From Monarcha castaneiventris obscurior (Eukaryota > Chordata > Aves > Passeriformes > Monarchidae), in assembly GCA_026261815.1 (NCBI GenBank), contig JAMPIT010000174.1, forward strand, positions 3,224,001-3,288,000: 64,000 bases of DNA, written 5' to 3'. The position numbers and the translations under genes were made by a program. Shown piece by piece: positions 13,418 to 25,016 of this stretch (positions within the stretch are counted from its first letter, which is position 1; every line of letters begins with the position of its first letter). The notes beneath the pieces were generated by a model that saw only the letters and a list, made by a program, of their open reading frames with translations, was not told the DNA's origin and made no database searches.

Positions 13418-13895
13418 TGTCCTAGGTTCCAATACAGATGTATTTTATTACCACCAGCTGTGGGCCATTAGCTGTTATCTCCTGCTATGACCCACCCCTG
13501 ATAACAGACAATGGACCAGCAAGAAACCACTGCATGACTCATGGACTTATCTCATCCTATTGTGAGATGCTCCGCCCAGGAGGGAGGAGCCAAGCATTCC
13601 CACCTGGATATAACCTGGTCTTGGAACTGCCTAAGTTAGCCCTGTCTACTGGGTTCCCAGAGGACAAGAGCTACCACTGGACCTTCAGCTGGAGACCAGA
13701 CCTTCCATAGGATCACTGCTTCAACTGAACTACTTCATCTGGACTGCTACCACCACCCTAACAGGGTGTCAGGTTGTATCTGACTTTGTCAGTGCTTTTT
13801 CCTTGTATTATTTCACTTATTTTTAATTTTTTTTTTCCAATTCAATTTTATTCCTGACTTGTGATCTCCCACTGGTTTGTTTTCAAACCAATACA
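13418..13895 (+). mobile_element. Solo LTR, copy B of a three-member family
   Basis: A 478-bp element beginning TGTCCTAGG and ending CCAATACA, flanked by a perfect 5-bp duplication GGAGC (13413-13417 and 13896-13900). It matches copies A and C in reverse complement along its whole length. A GC box-like CTCCGCCC (13571-13578) lies about 30 bp upstream of a TATA-like GATATAACC near 13607-13615, consistent with a plus-strand promoter, but no AATAAA is seen downstream on this strand, so orientation is provisional. A 6-bp stem with a TTTT loop (13874-13889) precedes the terminal CA. A 90-codon frame (13438-13710) is open here and in C but broken in A. Confidence 0.92.
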
Positions 13896-13900
13896 GGAGC

Positions 13901-15633
13901 TATGTGAATGTCTTTAATATGACTTTTGCTGGTATATAATAGCTGGAAAAAATATCCCTGCCACAAGTTTCCACACAGTTCTTATTCTTCTTTTAAAGTA
14001 TTTTAGTTCTTTGCTTCTCTGTTGTTGTAAAGATAACAGTTAACTAACTTACTGTGGAAGATGAGGGCTATAATTGAAAAATAATCAGTATGATACTGAG
14101 AAGTGAAATCCAGAAAAGTCTTTTAGAATATTTACTTTTAAATATGAGGGTGATTCTGAGTTTTAATACAGAAATACAATTGTGCTTCTAAGGATTTTCA
14201 TATTCTTGCATGTTTCAGATGCATGAATAAAGGACAGTAATTTAATAGCATATCTTTATGTACTGCAAGCAACAAAAATTTATGACAAAACATTTTTATT
14301 CTGTTTGAAGAGAACACTAAAACATTGTTCACAAATAAATCAGAAATTTCAGCACTTGTCTTCTAGCCCCTCTTGCCCACTGCCCCTGCAATGTCTGCAT
14401 TGCCTTCAGTTCATAGACAATAGTGTGTATAGAGATTAAATATCAATAAGAATTGTTTACTATATTCCTCCTTTCAGCATTGTATACAGTGTCCAGATAT
14501 GCATTTCAGCTATTTTATGGATATTCATAGTTTCAGAGAAGGACTGAGATAAAGATAGCTAAAGAAGAAACATTAATGTAAATTAATTAACAATAAAAAA
14601 TTAATATCCAGCCTCTAGCAGCCATTATAGCTTTCAGGTGGCATCATGTCATGTAGCATAAGCATCACCATTTCTGTCCCAAAACCAGTATCCCAAACAG
14701 AGTAAGAAAGAATGGACTAACAGAGTAGCATAGCATAGCACAGTGCAGATGGCACAGCATGGCATTGCTTAGCATTGAATGGAACAGAATAGAAGTTCTC
14801 TAATTTTTAGCTGCTATTTTGCTTTGTCTCATTTCCCAGGCTACCTAGGAAAAGATCCAGGTCCAAATTCACTAATACCAATTTCCTTATTACCAATTCC
14901 TGACAGCATCTGGAAAATAAGATCCAAGTGCAAAGAGGATGAATATTAAAACAGATAAAATCATTTGTTGCAGTAATTAACAGCACCTATCTATGCATTG
15001 ATTTTTTTATGAGCATCCTGGAGCAAAAAACAAATGTTTTATTTTCTGCCTGAAGATTTTTTTTTCTGCAAGAACTTAGAAAATCTGTTTAGAATTGTTA
15101 TGTTAAAAACTAGAGTTACAGTACCAAGTAGCAGCCCTGCTTTGATGTCAACAGCAATTCTGTTTCTTTCTGTCAGAGGTAAAATAAATGAAATGCTTTT
15201 GTAATTAAATAAATGGAAACTACTCCAATTACATTAGTCCTAATGATAAGTTCGTTGCTGTGAGAAAAGCCTGATTTCAAGCCACTTTCAAGTAAATAAG
15301 AATATTTGGATTAGTTGAAAATGTGTAAGTAAGAACAATATCCTCACTGTTATGAGAACTGCACTTGTATTTCTTCTGAAAAAAGAGCTTTGAGTGTTTA
15401 AGTCTTGCAGACTTTGTTTCCAGTATGACATTTTCCCACTTGGTTCTAAAAAGCACCATTTAGAAATAAACTGTTTAGTTCATATTCCATTTCCTCGGAG
15501 ATCACGCACGTGAAATTTTCCATATGCAACATAAAAGTCAAGCACTTGTTTTTCCTGATGGAAATCTTGCCAGATGTTGGGGCTTGTTTTCACAGAAGGA
15601 ATATTTTTTGACTGTTAGCTGGTGTGAGATTAG
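13901..15633. other. Unique AT-rich non-coding DNA
   Basis: No repeat family or gene recognised. The stretch 14728-14800 is locally repetitive, with imperfect AGCAT/GGCAT/GCATAGC words. Confidence 0.6.
14728..14800. repeat. Imperfect pentanucleotide low-complexity repeat
   Basis: A decayed short-word repeat built on AGCAT, GCATA and related words, running into GAATGGAACAGAATAGAA. The units are too irregular to assign a clean period. Confidence 0.6.
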
Positions 15634-15905
15634 CACAGAATAAGAATGATTAATGCTGGAAGGAACCACAGTGGATTATCTGGGCCAACCTCCCTGCTCA
15701 AGCAGGGTCATTCCAAAGCACATGGCAGAGGACTGTGTCCAGACACTTCTCAAATATCTCCAGTGAGGGAGACTCCACAATCTCTATGGGCAACCTGTTC
15801 CAGTACACAGGCATCAGTACAGTAAAGAAGTTCTTCTTCATATTCAGGTGGAACTTCCTGTGCATCAGTTTCTGGCTATTGCCTTTTGTTTTATTGTTGG
15901 GGTTA
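15634..15905 (-). mobile_element. CR1 LINE fragment, ORF2 C-terminus and 3' UTR
   Basis: Minus-strand CR1 copy. An open frame from about 15910 to its stop at 15698 gives the ORF2 C-terminal signature: FHLNMKKNFFTV, then NRLPIEIVESPSLEIF and CLDTVL. The stop codon is followed by a short 3' UTR reaching 15634, where the sequence thins out without clear terminal octamers. Only about the last 70 codons of ORF2 survive, the usual heavy 5' truncation. The copy is abutted 30 bp further on by the LTR-like element at 15938. Confidence 0.92.
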
Positions 15906-15937
15906 TGCATCTTTTATCTTCTGGACATATTAAGTGC

Positions 15938-17327
15938 TGTGTTGGATTAACACAACCTGGTTTTAGTGGGTGGGAAAAAAAAAAACTGCTCGAAACTTTT
16001 CTGTCCAGCACGGAGCCAATTGCTGAAGGCTCTGACGATGGGCAGGTTACTGGCCTAATTAGAGAAGTTGGTAACACCTCTGTGATGACAGACTTAAGAA
16101 AGGAAAAACCATGGGAAGTTCTCTTTCTTCTCCTGAGGGGAGGTGAGGAGGCCACAGGGGCCAATCCCAGTGGGGCCTCTGGGGGCCATGCAGCCAGGGC
16201 CCTCCCAAGGCCAGGACCACATGGCCGGAGCCCTCCTGAGGCCGGGACCACACAGCCAGGACCCTTCTGAGCCTGGAGCCGCCCCTGTGGTGCCCATGAG
16301 GACGACATGGCCGGGGCCGGCCTTGCGGTGCCAGCAGGGACCATGTGGCCAGCAGCGAGAGACAGGGCGAGCAATTCCCTGATGTGGAGCCCGGACGAGA
16401 TCAACCTCTCAACTGCAACTTACAGACACCAACTTTCTTCCAAGTCAGAGAAAAAGTTAAAGTGAGGACATATGAGGAGAACCGATTGCGGCACCAAGGT
16501 CAGTGACAAAAAGGAGAGGGAGGAGGTGCTCCAAGTGGCAGAACTGAGATTCTTCTGTAAGTCGTGGTGAGGACTATAATACAACAAATTGTTTCCCTAT
16601 AATTCACGAGGTGCATAGCAGCGTGCAGAGGTCCACACAGCCCGTGAAGAAGAGTACTCACTCTGGAGTGCGTGGATACTGAAAAGCTGTACTCCAGTGA
16701 CAAACTTGAACAGAGAGAGATGACCCTTGCCTTTAGAGATAGCGGAAGAGACCCTTCACTTCCAAACTAGAACAGCTCATCCTTAAAAGACTAAACCCTA
16801 TGAACTAAAATGACCCACGCTAGGCAGCTGTGGGAAGACTGCTTGGCCTGTGGGAGGGATTCACATTGCAGCAGGTTCGGGCAGGACTGCTGCTTGTAGA
16901 AGCTAAAACCATGCTAGGAAAGTTCACAGAGAACTATCTCCCATGGGAAGGATCCCATGGCACAGCAGAAGAAACTCTTTTTCCTTAAGCATACTGAAGA
17001 AAGATTTTTAAGAAGTGAAACAGTGACCAAAACCCCATGTTTTGTTTCCTGGCGTGGTCGGTAGAAAGAGGGAAGGACTGTGAAAAAAAGGTGTTCTGAA
17101 AGTTCGCTTTAGTTCTCATTACCCTTTTTACTTTTAATTCTGTTAATAATAAATGTTTATACTGTTTAAGTTTTTAACCTGTTTTGCCTTAAAGATTTTT
17201 TTAATAATCCTTATCTCAACTCATTAAAATGAAGTTTTAGTTTCCCCTTCTCTGCTTGGCTATAGCAGGGGAAAAAGTGAATAGATTTTGTGGGAGCCTG
17301 GCACTTGGCCAGCTTCAAACCGTGACA
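15938..17327 (+). mobile_element. Long GC-rich songbird-type LTR element
   Basis: A 1.39-kb block of GC-richer DNA that starts TGTGTTGG and ends CCGTGACA. It shares several blocks with avian endogenous-retrovirus LTRs as I remember them: GAGCCAATTGCTGAAGGCTC, AACACCTCTGTGATGACAG, a segment GAGAGGGAGGAGGTGCTCCA, and a terminal part with AGCCTGGCACTTGGCCAGC. AATAAA at 17147-17152 could be its polyadenylation signal. A GC-rich 31-bp tandem repeat sits inside it. No target-site duplication matches at these ends, so boundaries are provisional. A degraded relative lies on the minus strand at 52818-53082. Frames of up to 179 codons on both strands over the GC-rich part are chance frames. Confidence 0.7.
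16193..16281. repeat. 31-bp GC-rich tandem repeat, about 2.9 units
   Basis: Units start at 16193, 16224 and 16255 with constant 31-bp spacing. Each begins GCC(A/G)G(G/A)(G/A)CC and includes CC(C/T)GAGG-like and GGACCACA-like words. Mismatches between units are mainly transitions. It lies inside the LTR-like element and is responsible for the long GC-rich frames seen in several registers. Confidence 0.85.
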
Positions 17328-20300
17328 GCAGCAGAACAGGGTTTGAATGGGAGGTTGATTGGACCAACATTTGTCATCAACACATCACTTTTTTCTTTTT
17401 TTTTTTTTTTCTAAAAACACTGGGCATTGACTCTACTAAGGACTGAACTGTGACCTAGGTGAGTACAATGTCCAAATGTATTCAGTTAATTCACATGTTT
17501 GAGGTACAAACTAATTTTCCTATGGAGAGGAATAAGATCCCTCAGAGTGAAAAGAGATCAATAACTGTGGTATTTCAACTATCTCACTAAAGAGTACGAC
17601 AAGTGCACACAGGGACATTCCTTTGCTGCTCCACGGATTAAGCACCACAGGAGGTCTGTGGGCACTGTGAGCTCACACAACCTGGTGTGAGCCTTGTACA
17701 GAGCTGGTACATGATCATATATGTGCCTTTACTGAATTTACTATATTTATTTATTTACTATTTATATTTACTATTAATTACTATATTTAAAAATGTTAGA
17801 AAAAATGTTACTTCACCAGCAAACAATAGTCTTTAATTAGTGAACATGGGATTGTACCAAAATTGTATCAGCATAAGAAGAGTTTGCTGAAAGATTTCTA
17901 AGGCTTGTTCACAAAAATATCTATGCTTCTCACAATTTAAACATATTTAGCATTTTTCTTTTCCTCAAAGTATTATAGTGATATTTTTTTACACACAGAA
18001 GAGCACAGAAAAGTAGATACCTGAAGGTTTATAGGCATGTATGACTCTGAAACACTAAGTATTTCAAGAAGAAATTTCTTCACTGAAGATAGGTAAAATC
18101 TTTTTAAATCTCACTAGGTTCATATCTGCATCATTAACTGTCTATATACCTTTAATGTGTATTAGGGGTAAAATATTTAGGTACACCTAAAAAAGTCAAT
18201 GAGATGCTCTTTACATTTTAGAATCTAATTAGAGATAAAATATAGTCCTAAATGAAGTAAAGAAAATTGCATGAGAACTATGCAAAATTTCCCAGATGAA
18301 GGATATCTATGTAAATGCTTTGGATGTTTTTTATTTTCCCCAAATGTGTTTTTTAAAATGCCTACATTTAACAATAAAAGAAGATACAAGGCAGAACACC
18401 ATATTAACTCATAATTTATTATGTAGTACCAGGGTCTTGCTATATCTATACTTTATAGCATCAGAGTAGCACACTAAGAATTCTAGGACAGGTGGGCAAG
18501 CCAATAAAAGTTCATGTAAAGAAGAGGAAATTAAGGATGAAAAAAATGTTGGCTTCTGGATCAGCAGATTCTGGTAGAGACTAAAATCCAGCAGATGTAA
18601 ACAATAGATGTTATTGCTCATTGCCTGTAGTGAGTTTTCAATTTAAGACAGTGAAAGCAGGAACAGAATTTTTTACAGTACATAAATAGGGAGTTAAAAA
18701 ACCCCAAAAAACCTGTTTTCCTACCTCTTCTTTTTTGGCAAGGCTTGGTAGCAGTACTTTGAGCCCTGAAGAAATCATATTCTGTTCCATAGATTCTTTC
18801 CATGAGAATATTATAAATTTAGGGATCTGCTTTAGGGAGAAACCTACCTGTGGTTTTGTACTGAGTTCACTGGGCTCTGTTTTCCAGAAAAGACAGTTAC
18901 ATAGGCTATACCTGAAGAATGGATCGGGTTGTAAGCACCCTTGATAGGTCAAACTGTAAGAGATTACATCATCTGCGTGTCTACCATTGCAGAATTCACA
19001 CTGCTGCTGTCATATGGCACCACTTTTAATTTGTGATAACACTTCTAAAAGTAATCAAATTTTTTAATTACTTTTGTGATATCATAGTGTTGTAAAAGCA
19101 AAATTTTGGATTTGAAGCACTTTATAATGCTATACATATCTCTCGTATCTCCACTCTTTATGAATGTCATATAAGTTCTCACAACTCCAATTTTTTAAAA
19201 AGACTAATTTCAATTTATCTCAAATTAAGATGCATCCAATACTGTCTTTGATTGTAAAAAAAAAAGTTAAAAATTATGGTTCCAATACATTTTTATTAAA
19301 GTGATTGTAAATTACTATAAAGTGCTACATTGCAAATCATCCTGTTATAAAAAGCTTTGATATAAGATTAAAATTTCAGTATTAGAAATGAGTTTTGCAT
19401 TGATTTCATGACCCTATATGGCACTATTTTAAAAGAAAGAAGTGCATTATTCTTCTCAAAAATCCTGCTTTGACACCTTTGCAATATTAATAACTACTTT
19501 GTTTTCAAGATGCCAGATGTTATTGACAAGAAATTAATATACACTTATGTTGTATATTTAACAGTATTTCTTCTGAAGTTGAGTAATTTGCTGAAAATCA
19601 ATAACTTGAAAGTAAACTTTATTCAAAATCCTGTCAATTCTGACCACCTCTGCCTTTCCTTGAAAAAGACAGACCTTTCCTGTTACTGGAAAACTTTTCA
19701 TGCCAGCCTCATAATGAAGTTTTAAATCTTCTTGGAAGCCACAATTTTTCATCCATTTTTTCTAAGGAGTTGATCATCACAGCATTTTATCTCTCAAATG
19801 AATACTAAACATGGAAAAATATTCCTGTGGCTCATGGGGTTTTTGTCCCAATAAAATGAATGCTGGTAGAAGTATGCAGCAATCGGCATAAAAAGTTTGT
19901 ATTGCCAAGGAAGCTGTCTTTGGACTAAAGGGATAGGGACTAGGTGATCTTTTCAGCTCACTTTGTGTTCTGGTATCTTTAATTCAGTGATTTCTAACTA
20001 GAATAGAAAATAGCCTATAGAAGGTTGTCTGGTCAACACCCCAACAAAACCACAGTTTTTATAACTGTTGAAGGGCAAATGTAAAAATATTAGGGAAATA
20101 CTTTTTCAAATTGTCCTTATCTCTTTGGATAAGAATTTCTTATGGAAGCTTCAAATATAAAATTTATGTCTATGGTCACCCTGAAGGAGGTATCAGAACT
20201 TTGTCATCTTATCTTATGCTTTTTTCAGTTTATAGATAATTTTCTGCAAAGTTGATATGAAATGGGACCAAAAAATCAGGATGATTGCTCCAAAAGAAAG

Positions 20301-23290
20301 AAATAAAAGGAATGAATAGAGGAAGGAGTAAGAAAAGAATAGGGAAGTAGTTAAATTGATGTATCTTATTTTAAAGTGCGAATGTTATAGGGTATAATTA
20401 AGTTTTAGTATTCTTCCTCATGTTAAGAACCCTTTTCCGTTTTCCACTACAGGGTCCCTGCAGGTATCAAATGGGATCTGAGGTGACAATTTCTAATTTA
20501 TACTTTTTCATGATGTTGAAATACTGTTGGTGAGAGACCATAAGAGAAAAAAGAATCTGCAAAAATTACTAGTAATATTACTGATAAGGTCAGATATTAA
20601 ACGAGAGGTTCAGAAAACCCTGTGGTATCATGCATATTAATTGGGAAATGACTGAGAAGCATAGTTCTTGTGCTGCTATCTGCTAATGAGAGGGGGAAGA
20701 AGTGATAAGTAGGCTGAGGGATTTGAACCAGAAAATACGTCTTTACAGCAAACCTATCAAAAGCAAATTCTCATGACAGAAGTTTCAAGTTCTTTATGAC
20801 CAACAGTCTGATTTCACTTGACTTGGAGAAAACTAGTGATATATAGTAGGCTCAGGAAAGCCATGTCATCGATATGTTCACATTAGTCCAGTGAACATCT
20901 TGTTATAACACATCCAACTGTCTTATTAGTGATGGTTCCTCAGTAAGAAAACGTTACATCAACTTATGTGTATGCTAAACAGCATTCTCTACACTTGCCA
21001 GCAATACATAAACAAAATGAGGAACTTGTTAATGCCACCACAGTAGTGTGTTTACATTTAAAATCAATATTTTCTTTTGCATCATACTGTAGGTGACATA
21101 CTCTTGGCAGTTAAATATTTCAGTGTGGTAGATATCCTTGTAAATTAACAATGTGAAAAAAGAATGTTTTAAGCTTTTGGTTTTCTAAAAATGCTGCTGT
21201 AGTCATTATTAATCTATAGACTGGAATTACTTCTCATAAAGGCTGCTCCCTTTTAACTTTTTCCTTTATTACAGGGAAATAACATGTAGGTGAAAGCAAA
21301 ACAAAGGGAATCAGCTTTCTTCTATAACCTTCTGTGCTCAAAAACAAAAAAACCCACCAAAATACACCTCACCCAAACAAACAACCCCAAACTGTCAATA
21401 TTCTAGGAAAGGTTGGGCTGTAAAGATTATTTCTTAAAACAAGAATTATATATGTATATTCATATATATGTCCCCAAGGGCTCAAAATGTACTTAGTAAG
21501 GTTTTATTCTCATGCAACATTATGAATGACAGAAAAACACTAGTGTTGCTGCAGTGCTAATAGTCACTAATTTCTACACAGCTTTTAGTAACTTTTATAA
21601 CATCTCAAAAATTCTTTTTCTCTAATCTAAGAAGCTGATCTCATGCAGCAAAGCAGAGAGATATGACATCTTAAAACTTACTAAGATAACACCAAAGTCG
21701 AGAAGAATGACGTGTATGTGGAGGTGATTGTTTTATGATAGTATTTCCTCCTGTTTCAATTGACAGTATGTATATCTTAAAGGACTATAGATTAAAATTA
21801 GGTGAAGCAAGGTAATTTCTCTTTTGTTTAGTATTTTACATATAAAGACATCTTTGAAAAACAAAATACTATGAAGGCTTTTTTCCTCTTACCTTTTTCA
21901 AACAGTTTAGTACCGTATGGTTTCTCTTCTTTTCCCTAATGTAGTGGTATGATTGAGAACCTCCTGAAGCCTTTTTTAAAAAATAATAGTAAATTCTTAT
22001 TTAACTTGAACCTTTTATTTTTAATTATTTTGTGGTTTTTTGTTTCTTTCCTTTATCTTGCTGCTTGTTTTCATGAAAGGCTTCAGAAATTAGTATTCTG
22101 GAGATTCCATTCAATTGCATTTGGTTTAGAATAACAGTTTTGAATCTGCCTTACTTCTTAAGAAAAAAAGATAACCTAGAGAATTATGAAAGTAATGAAA
22201 AACAAATTGATGTTTTTCTTTAAACCTGTCAGTTTTATGGTTGCTTAAACAAGTCTTAATGTCAGTCTAAAGGATTTAATTTACATCAGACTGTAGGTGG
22301 TGTTTTCTTGGCAGGCCCATATATTCCAAAAGGTTTCAGAAAGCATAAACATATGCAAGATGATAAATTGATATCATTTTTTTTTTCCTTATGCTGTCTG
22401 TAACTAACTTTCTCAAAACATCTGATTAGCATCCACATGTCTGCATTTTACAGACTCATGAACCAGAGATAATTTATTTGTATTTAATATCTCTTTTCTT
22501 TCTTGCATTACTTCTTGTTTATTCAAAATTTTTTTATCAAAGTTTCAGTTTTGAGGAAGTCTGTGCAGAGGTATTCATAGAAACACTGCTAGAAATCACA
22601 AAAATAATAACTTTTTAAGAGAGTCTGTACATCTGACTTGTAGGTTGATTAGGAAAGTATCTACAGTCATTAAACGAATATGTATAATTACGAAGTGTAG
22701 ATTTCTGAATTTTTCTTCAATTACTATTAGGTCTGAATTGAGTATTTAGGTAATTTTTAGCTTAAAAAAATTAATAGGGTCTTTCATTTTCCTGACACAG
22801 AAAACAAGATACCATCTTCCTTCAAAGTTTTATGTGTCTGATTTTGCTTTATGACTATTTACTTCCCAAACCCCTGATTCTTTAATATCTCTGATTCAGA
22901 GAATTTCAGATAAATTATTCTTTCCCCATTGTAATTCATTGATTACATTGCCCATATAAAAATAAAAGAATATTGCATAAATGTCAGAAGTGTATTGGCT
23001 ATGGAAACACTTAGAGAAGAAAATGCTGTGTTAAATATGTTTATTTGTGAAGCCATGTTATGACTTTAATGAATCTAAATAGAAATTTAAATGGCATGAT
23101 AAAGAAAGCAAGGTGATAGCATTTTCAGCCCTGAGCAGCAGAAACCAGTGAAACAAATCGTCCATCCACTATTGGGCAGCCATTTGTGAAATAAGGAATT
23201 GATTATTTAAAAGAAAAACTATATTGTAATGTCAGTACAGGAGGGATGGAAAAATCAAGGACCTTTGACAAAAGGATGAAAAAATCACTG
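17328..23290. other. Unique AT-rich non-coding DNA
   Basis: Nearly 6 kb without a confidently recognised repeat or gene. There is a T-rich run near 17392-17412, TTTA/ACTAT low-complexity sequence at about 17738-17790, and an A/C-rich patch near 21340-21390. A weak CR1-like phrase near 19925-19965 was not accepted. Open frames up to 104 codons (18638-18952, minus) have no recognisable motif. Confidence 0.6.
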
Positions 23291-23664
23291 AACCAGAGAA
23301 TCACAGAATCAAACAGGTTGGAAAAGACCTTTGGGAACATCAAGTCCAACCTGTGACCTAACACCTCATCAACTAGACCACGGCACTGAGTGCCACATCC
23401 AGGCTTTTCTAAAATACTTCCAGGGACAGTGCCTTCACCACCTCCCTTGGTAGCACATTCCAACGCCAAATCACCCTTTCTGTGAAGAAATTCATCCTAA
23501 TATCCAACCTAAACATCCCCTGGCACAGTTTGTGTACTCTTGTCCTGTGGAGAACTGCCTGGGAGTAGAGACTAACTCTCACTTGGTTACAGCCTCCTTT
23601 CGGGTAGTGGTTGACAAAGATAAACTCTCCCCGGAGCCTTTTTTCCTCCGGGCTGAACAACCCC
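23291..23664 (-). mobile_element. CR1 LINE fragment, ORF2 C-terminus and 3' UTR
   Basis: Minus-strand CR1 3' portion. The frame entering at about 23660 reads the conserved end of ORF2: FSPEEKRLRGEFIFV, then GMFRLDIRMNFFTERV and NVLPREVVKALSLEVF. An in-frame TAG at 23411-23409 interrupts it, after which the same frame continues with the expected KSLDVALSAVV before further stops at 23375-23373 and 23360-23358. The 3' UTR then runs to the antisense start AGAATCACAGAATCAAACAGG. The upstream boundary near 23664 joins sequence that looks like CR1 ORF1, not the preceding part of ORF2. Confidence 0.93.
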
Positions 23665-24258
23665 CTACTACTAGGTCTCCTCCTCTGCTGATGACAAGAC
23701 AGGCAGAACTCCTCTGACTCCTGCTGAGCTCAGGATTGGAAGGGTGTAACTCCACCAGCCTATTTGTCTTTCACTCTCCCTAATACTCCTTAGCCTTTCC
23801 ACTCCTTCCTTAAGCTCTGCCAGTAGACAGAGCAGATCGCTCACCTGCTGACACTGCACACTGGTGTCTTTTGCACAGTGCTCTGGTACTTACAGCAGGG
23901 TCAGACACCCCCTGCAGCCAGTGGCCTGGACAGCTGCGTGCTTGGGGGGGTTCTGTCTGGGTTAGCACACTCATGCTGGCAGCAGCAGCAGCAATGGCTT
24001 TTGACGGTTTGTAAATCATCGCTGGATCTAATCAAGTTGGGAAAAAAACCCCAAAAAAACTAACAAAATGAAACCAAAAGAGCCCCCAACCAAAAGACCA
24101 CACCCACGTAACACACAGCCCTCCACCAGGAGCTGGGAGGGTGGCTGCATCCTTCCTGCCTGCTCTGGCTGCTCGAACTGCTGCACCACACCCTGCTCAC
24201 CTGCTTCTGCTGCTTCTGTTCCCCAGAGACATTTCAATTGCCTGGAAATGGCCCTGTG
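23665..24258 (-). mobile_element. CR1 5' region / ORF1-like remnant joined to ORF2 tail
   Basis: GC-richer minus-strand sequence directly upstream of the ORF2 tail. The frame 23859-23671 contains ELKEGVERLRSIRESE, a charged, coiled-coil-like segment that I associate with CR1 ORF1 (from memory). A start-like ATG at 23974 begins MSVLTQTEPP, but a one-base frame change in a run of seven C separates it from the downstream frame, and an in-frame TAA at 23892-23890 closes that frame, so it is a dead copy. Upstream of the ATG is an A/C- and CAG-rich leader that could be the CR1 5' UTR. Together with 23291-23664 this looks like a CR1 element lacking its interior (most of ORF1 and of ORF2). Alternatively two separate insertions abut here. 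Confidence 0.6.
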
Positions 24259-24523
24259 ACCACCCCGTGCTCACCTGAACGGCTGGCAAGAGCCAGCCAA
24301 ACTAGGATCTTTGACAGGTACTAGAAAGAGAAAAGAAAGAATGGGGAAAAACATCCCAGTAAAAGAGAAAGGAAACCTAAAGCTTGTGCTTTGGGCCCTG
24401 AGATGAGAAGGCATGAAGTTCTTATATTCTCCCTGTTCTGTATACTACAGAATCACATAGCCACACATTGCAGAAATGGAAATGCACACTTTTAGAAATA
24501 TTTTCAGTAGGTAAAAATAATGA
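24259..24523. other. Short unique spacer
   Basis: No recognised feature between the CR1-like block and LTR copy C. Confidence 0.5.
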
Positions 24524-24528
24524 TTAAT

Positions 24529-25016
24529 TGTATTGGTTTGAAAACAAACCAGTGGGAGATCGCAAGTCAGGGTTAAAATTTAATAGGGAAAAAAAGTTAA
24601 AAATAAGTGAAATAATACAAGGAAAGAAAAAAGAAAAACACTGACATAAGTCAGACACAACCTGACACCCTGTTAGGGTGGTGGTAGCAGTCCAGATGAA
24701 GTAGTTCAGTTGAAGCAGTGATCCTATGGAAGGTCTGGTCTCCAGCTGAAAGTCCAGTGGTAGCTCTTGTCCTCTGGGAACCCAGCAGACAGGACTAACT
24801 TATGCAGTTCCAAGGCCAGGTTATATCCAGGTGGGAATGCTTGACTCCTCCCTCCTGGGCAGAGCATCTCACAATAGGATGAGATAAGTCCATGAGTCAT
24901 GCAGTGGTTTCTTGCTGGCCCATTGTCTGTTATCAGGGGTGGGTGATAGCAGGAGATAACAGCTAATGGCCTACGGTTGGCGGTAATAGAATACATCTAT
25001 ATTGGAACCTAGGACA
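24529..25016 (-). mobile_element. Solo LTR, copy C of a three-member family
   Basis: A 488-bp element, same strand as copy A, starting TGTATTGG and ending CTAGGACA as written on the plus strand. It is bracketed by a perfect 5-bp duplication TTAAT (24524-24528 and 25017-25021). By eye it differs from A at roughly one position in twenty, and long runs are identical, for example the first 45 bases or so. The GGTTTG-AAAA-CAAACC stem at one end is conserved. Its 90-codon minus-strand frame (24996-24724) lines up codon for codon with that of copy B. No coding sequence of a provirus flanks it, so it is a solo LTR. Confidence 0.92.

Noticed and set aside
13438..13710. The phrase ITDNGPA in the LTR frame resembles a short motif of retroviral integrases.
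   Set aside because: The rest of an integrase domain is absent, the frame is only 90 codons inside an LTR, and one copy has an early stop. Treated as coincidence.
15865..16404. A 179-codon minus-strand frame and several overlapping frames on both strands.
   Set aside because: They read a GC-rich tandem repeat within an LTR-like element, where stop codons are rare in every register.
18638..18952. A 104-codon minus-strand frame overlapping a 69-codon plus-strand frame.
   Set aside because: No motif, no codon bias evident, and overlapping frames on both strands suggest chance.
19925..19965. A phrase like GGGACTAGGTGATCTTTTCAG, reminiscent of the CR1 3' UTR.
   Set aside because: The match is short, and neither the octamer tail nor any upstream ORF2 sequence is present.
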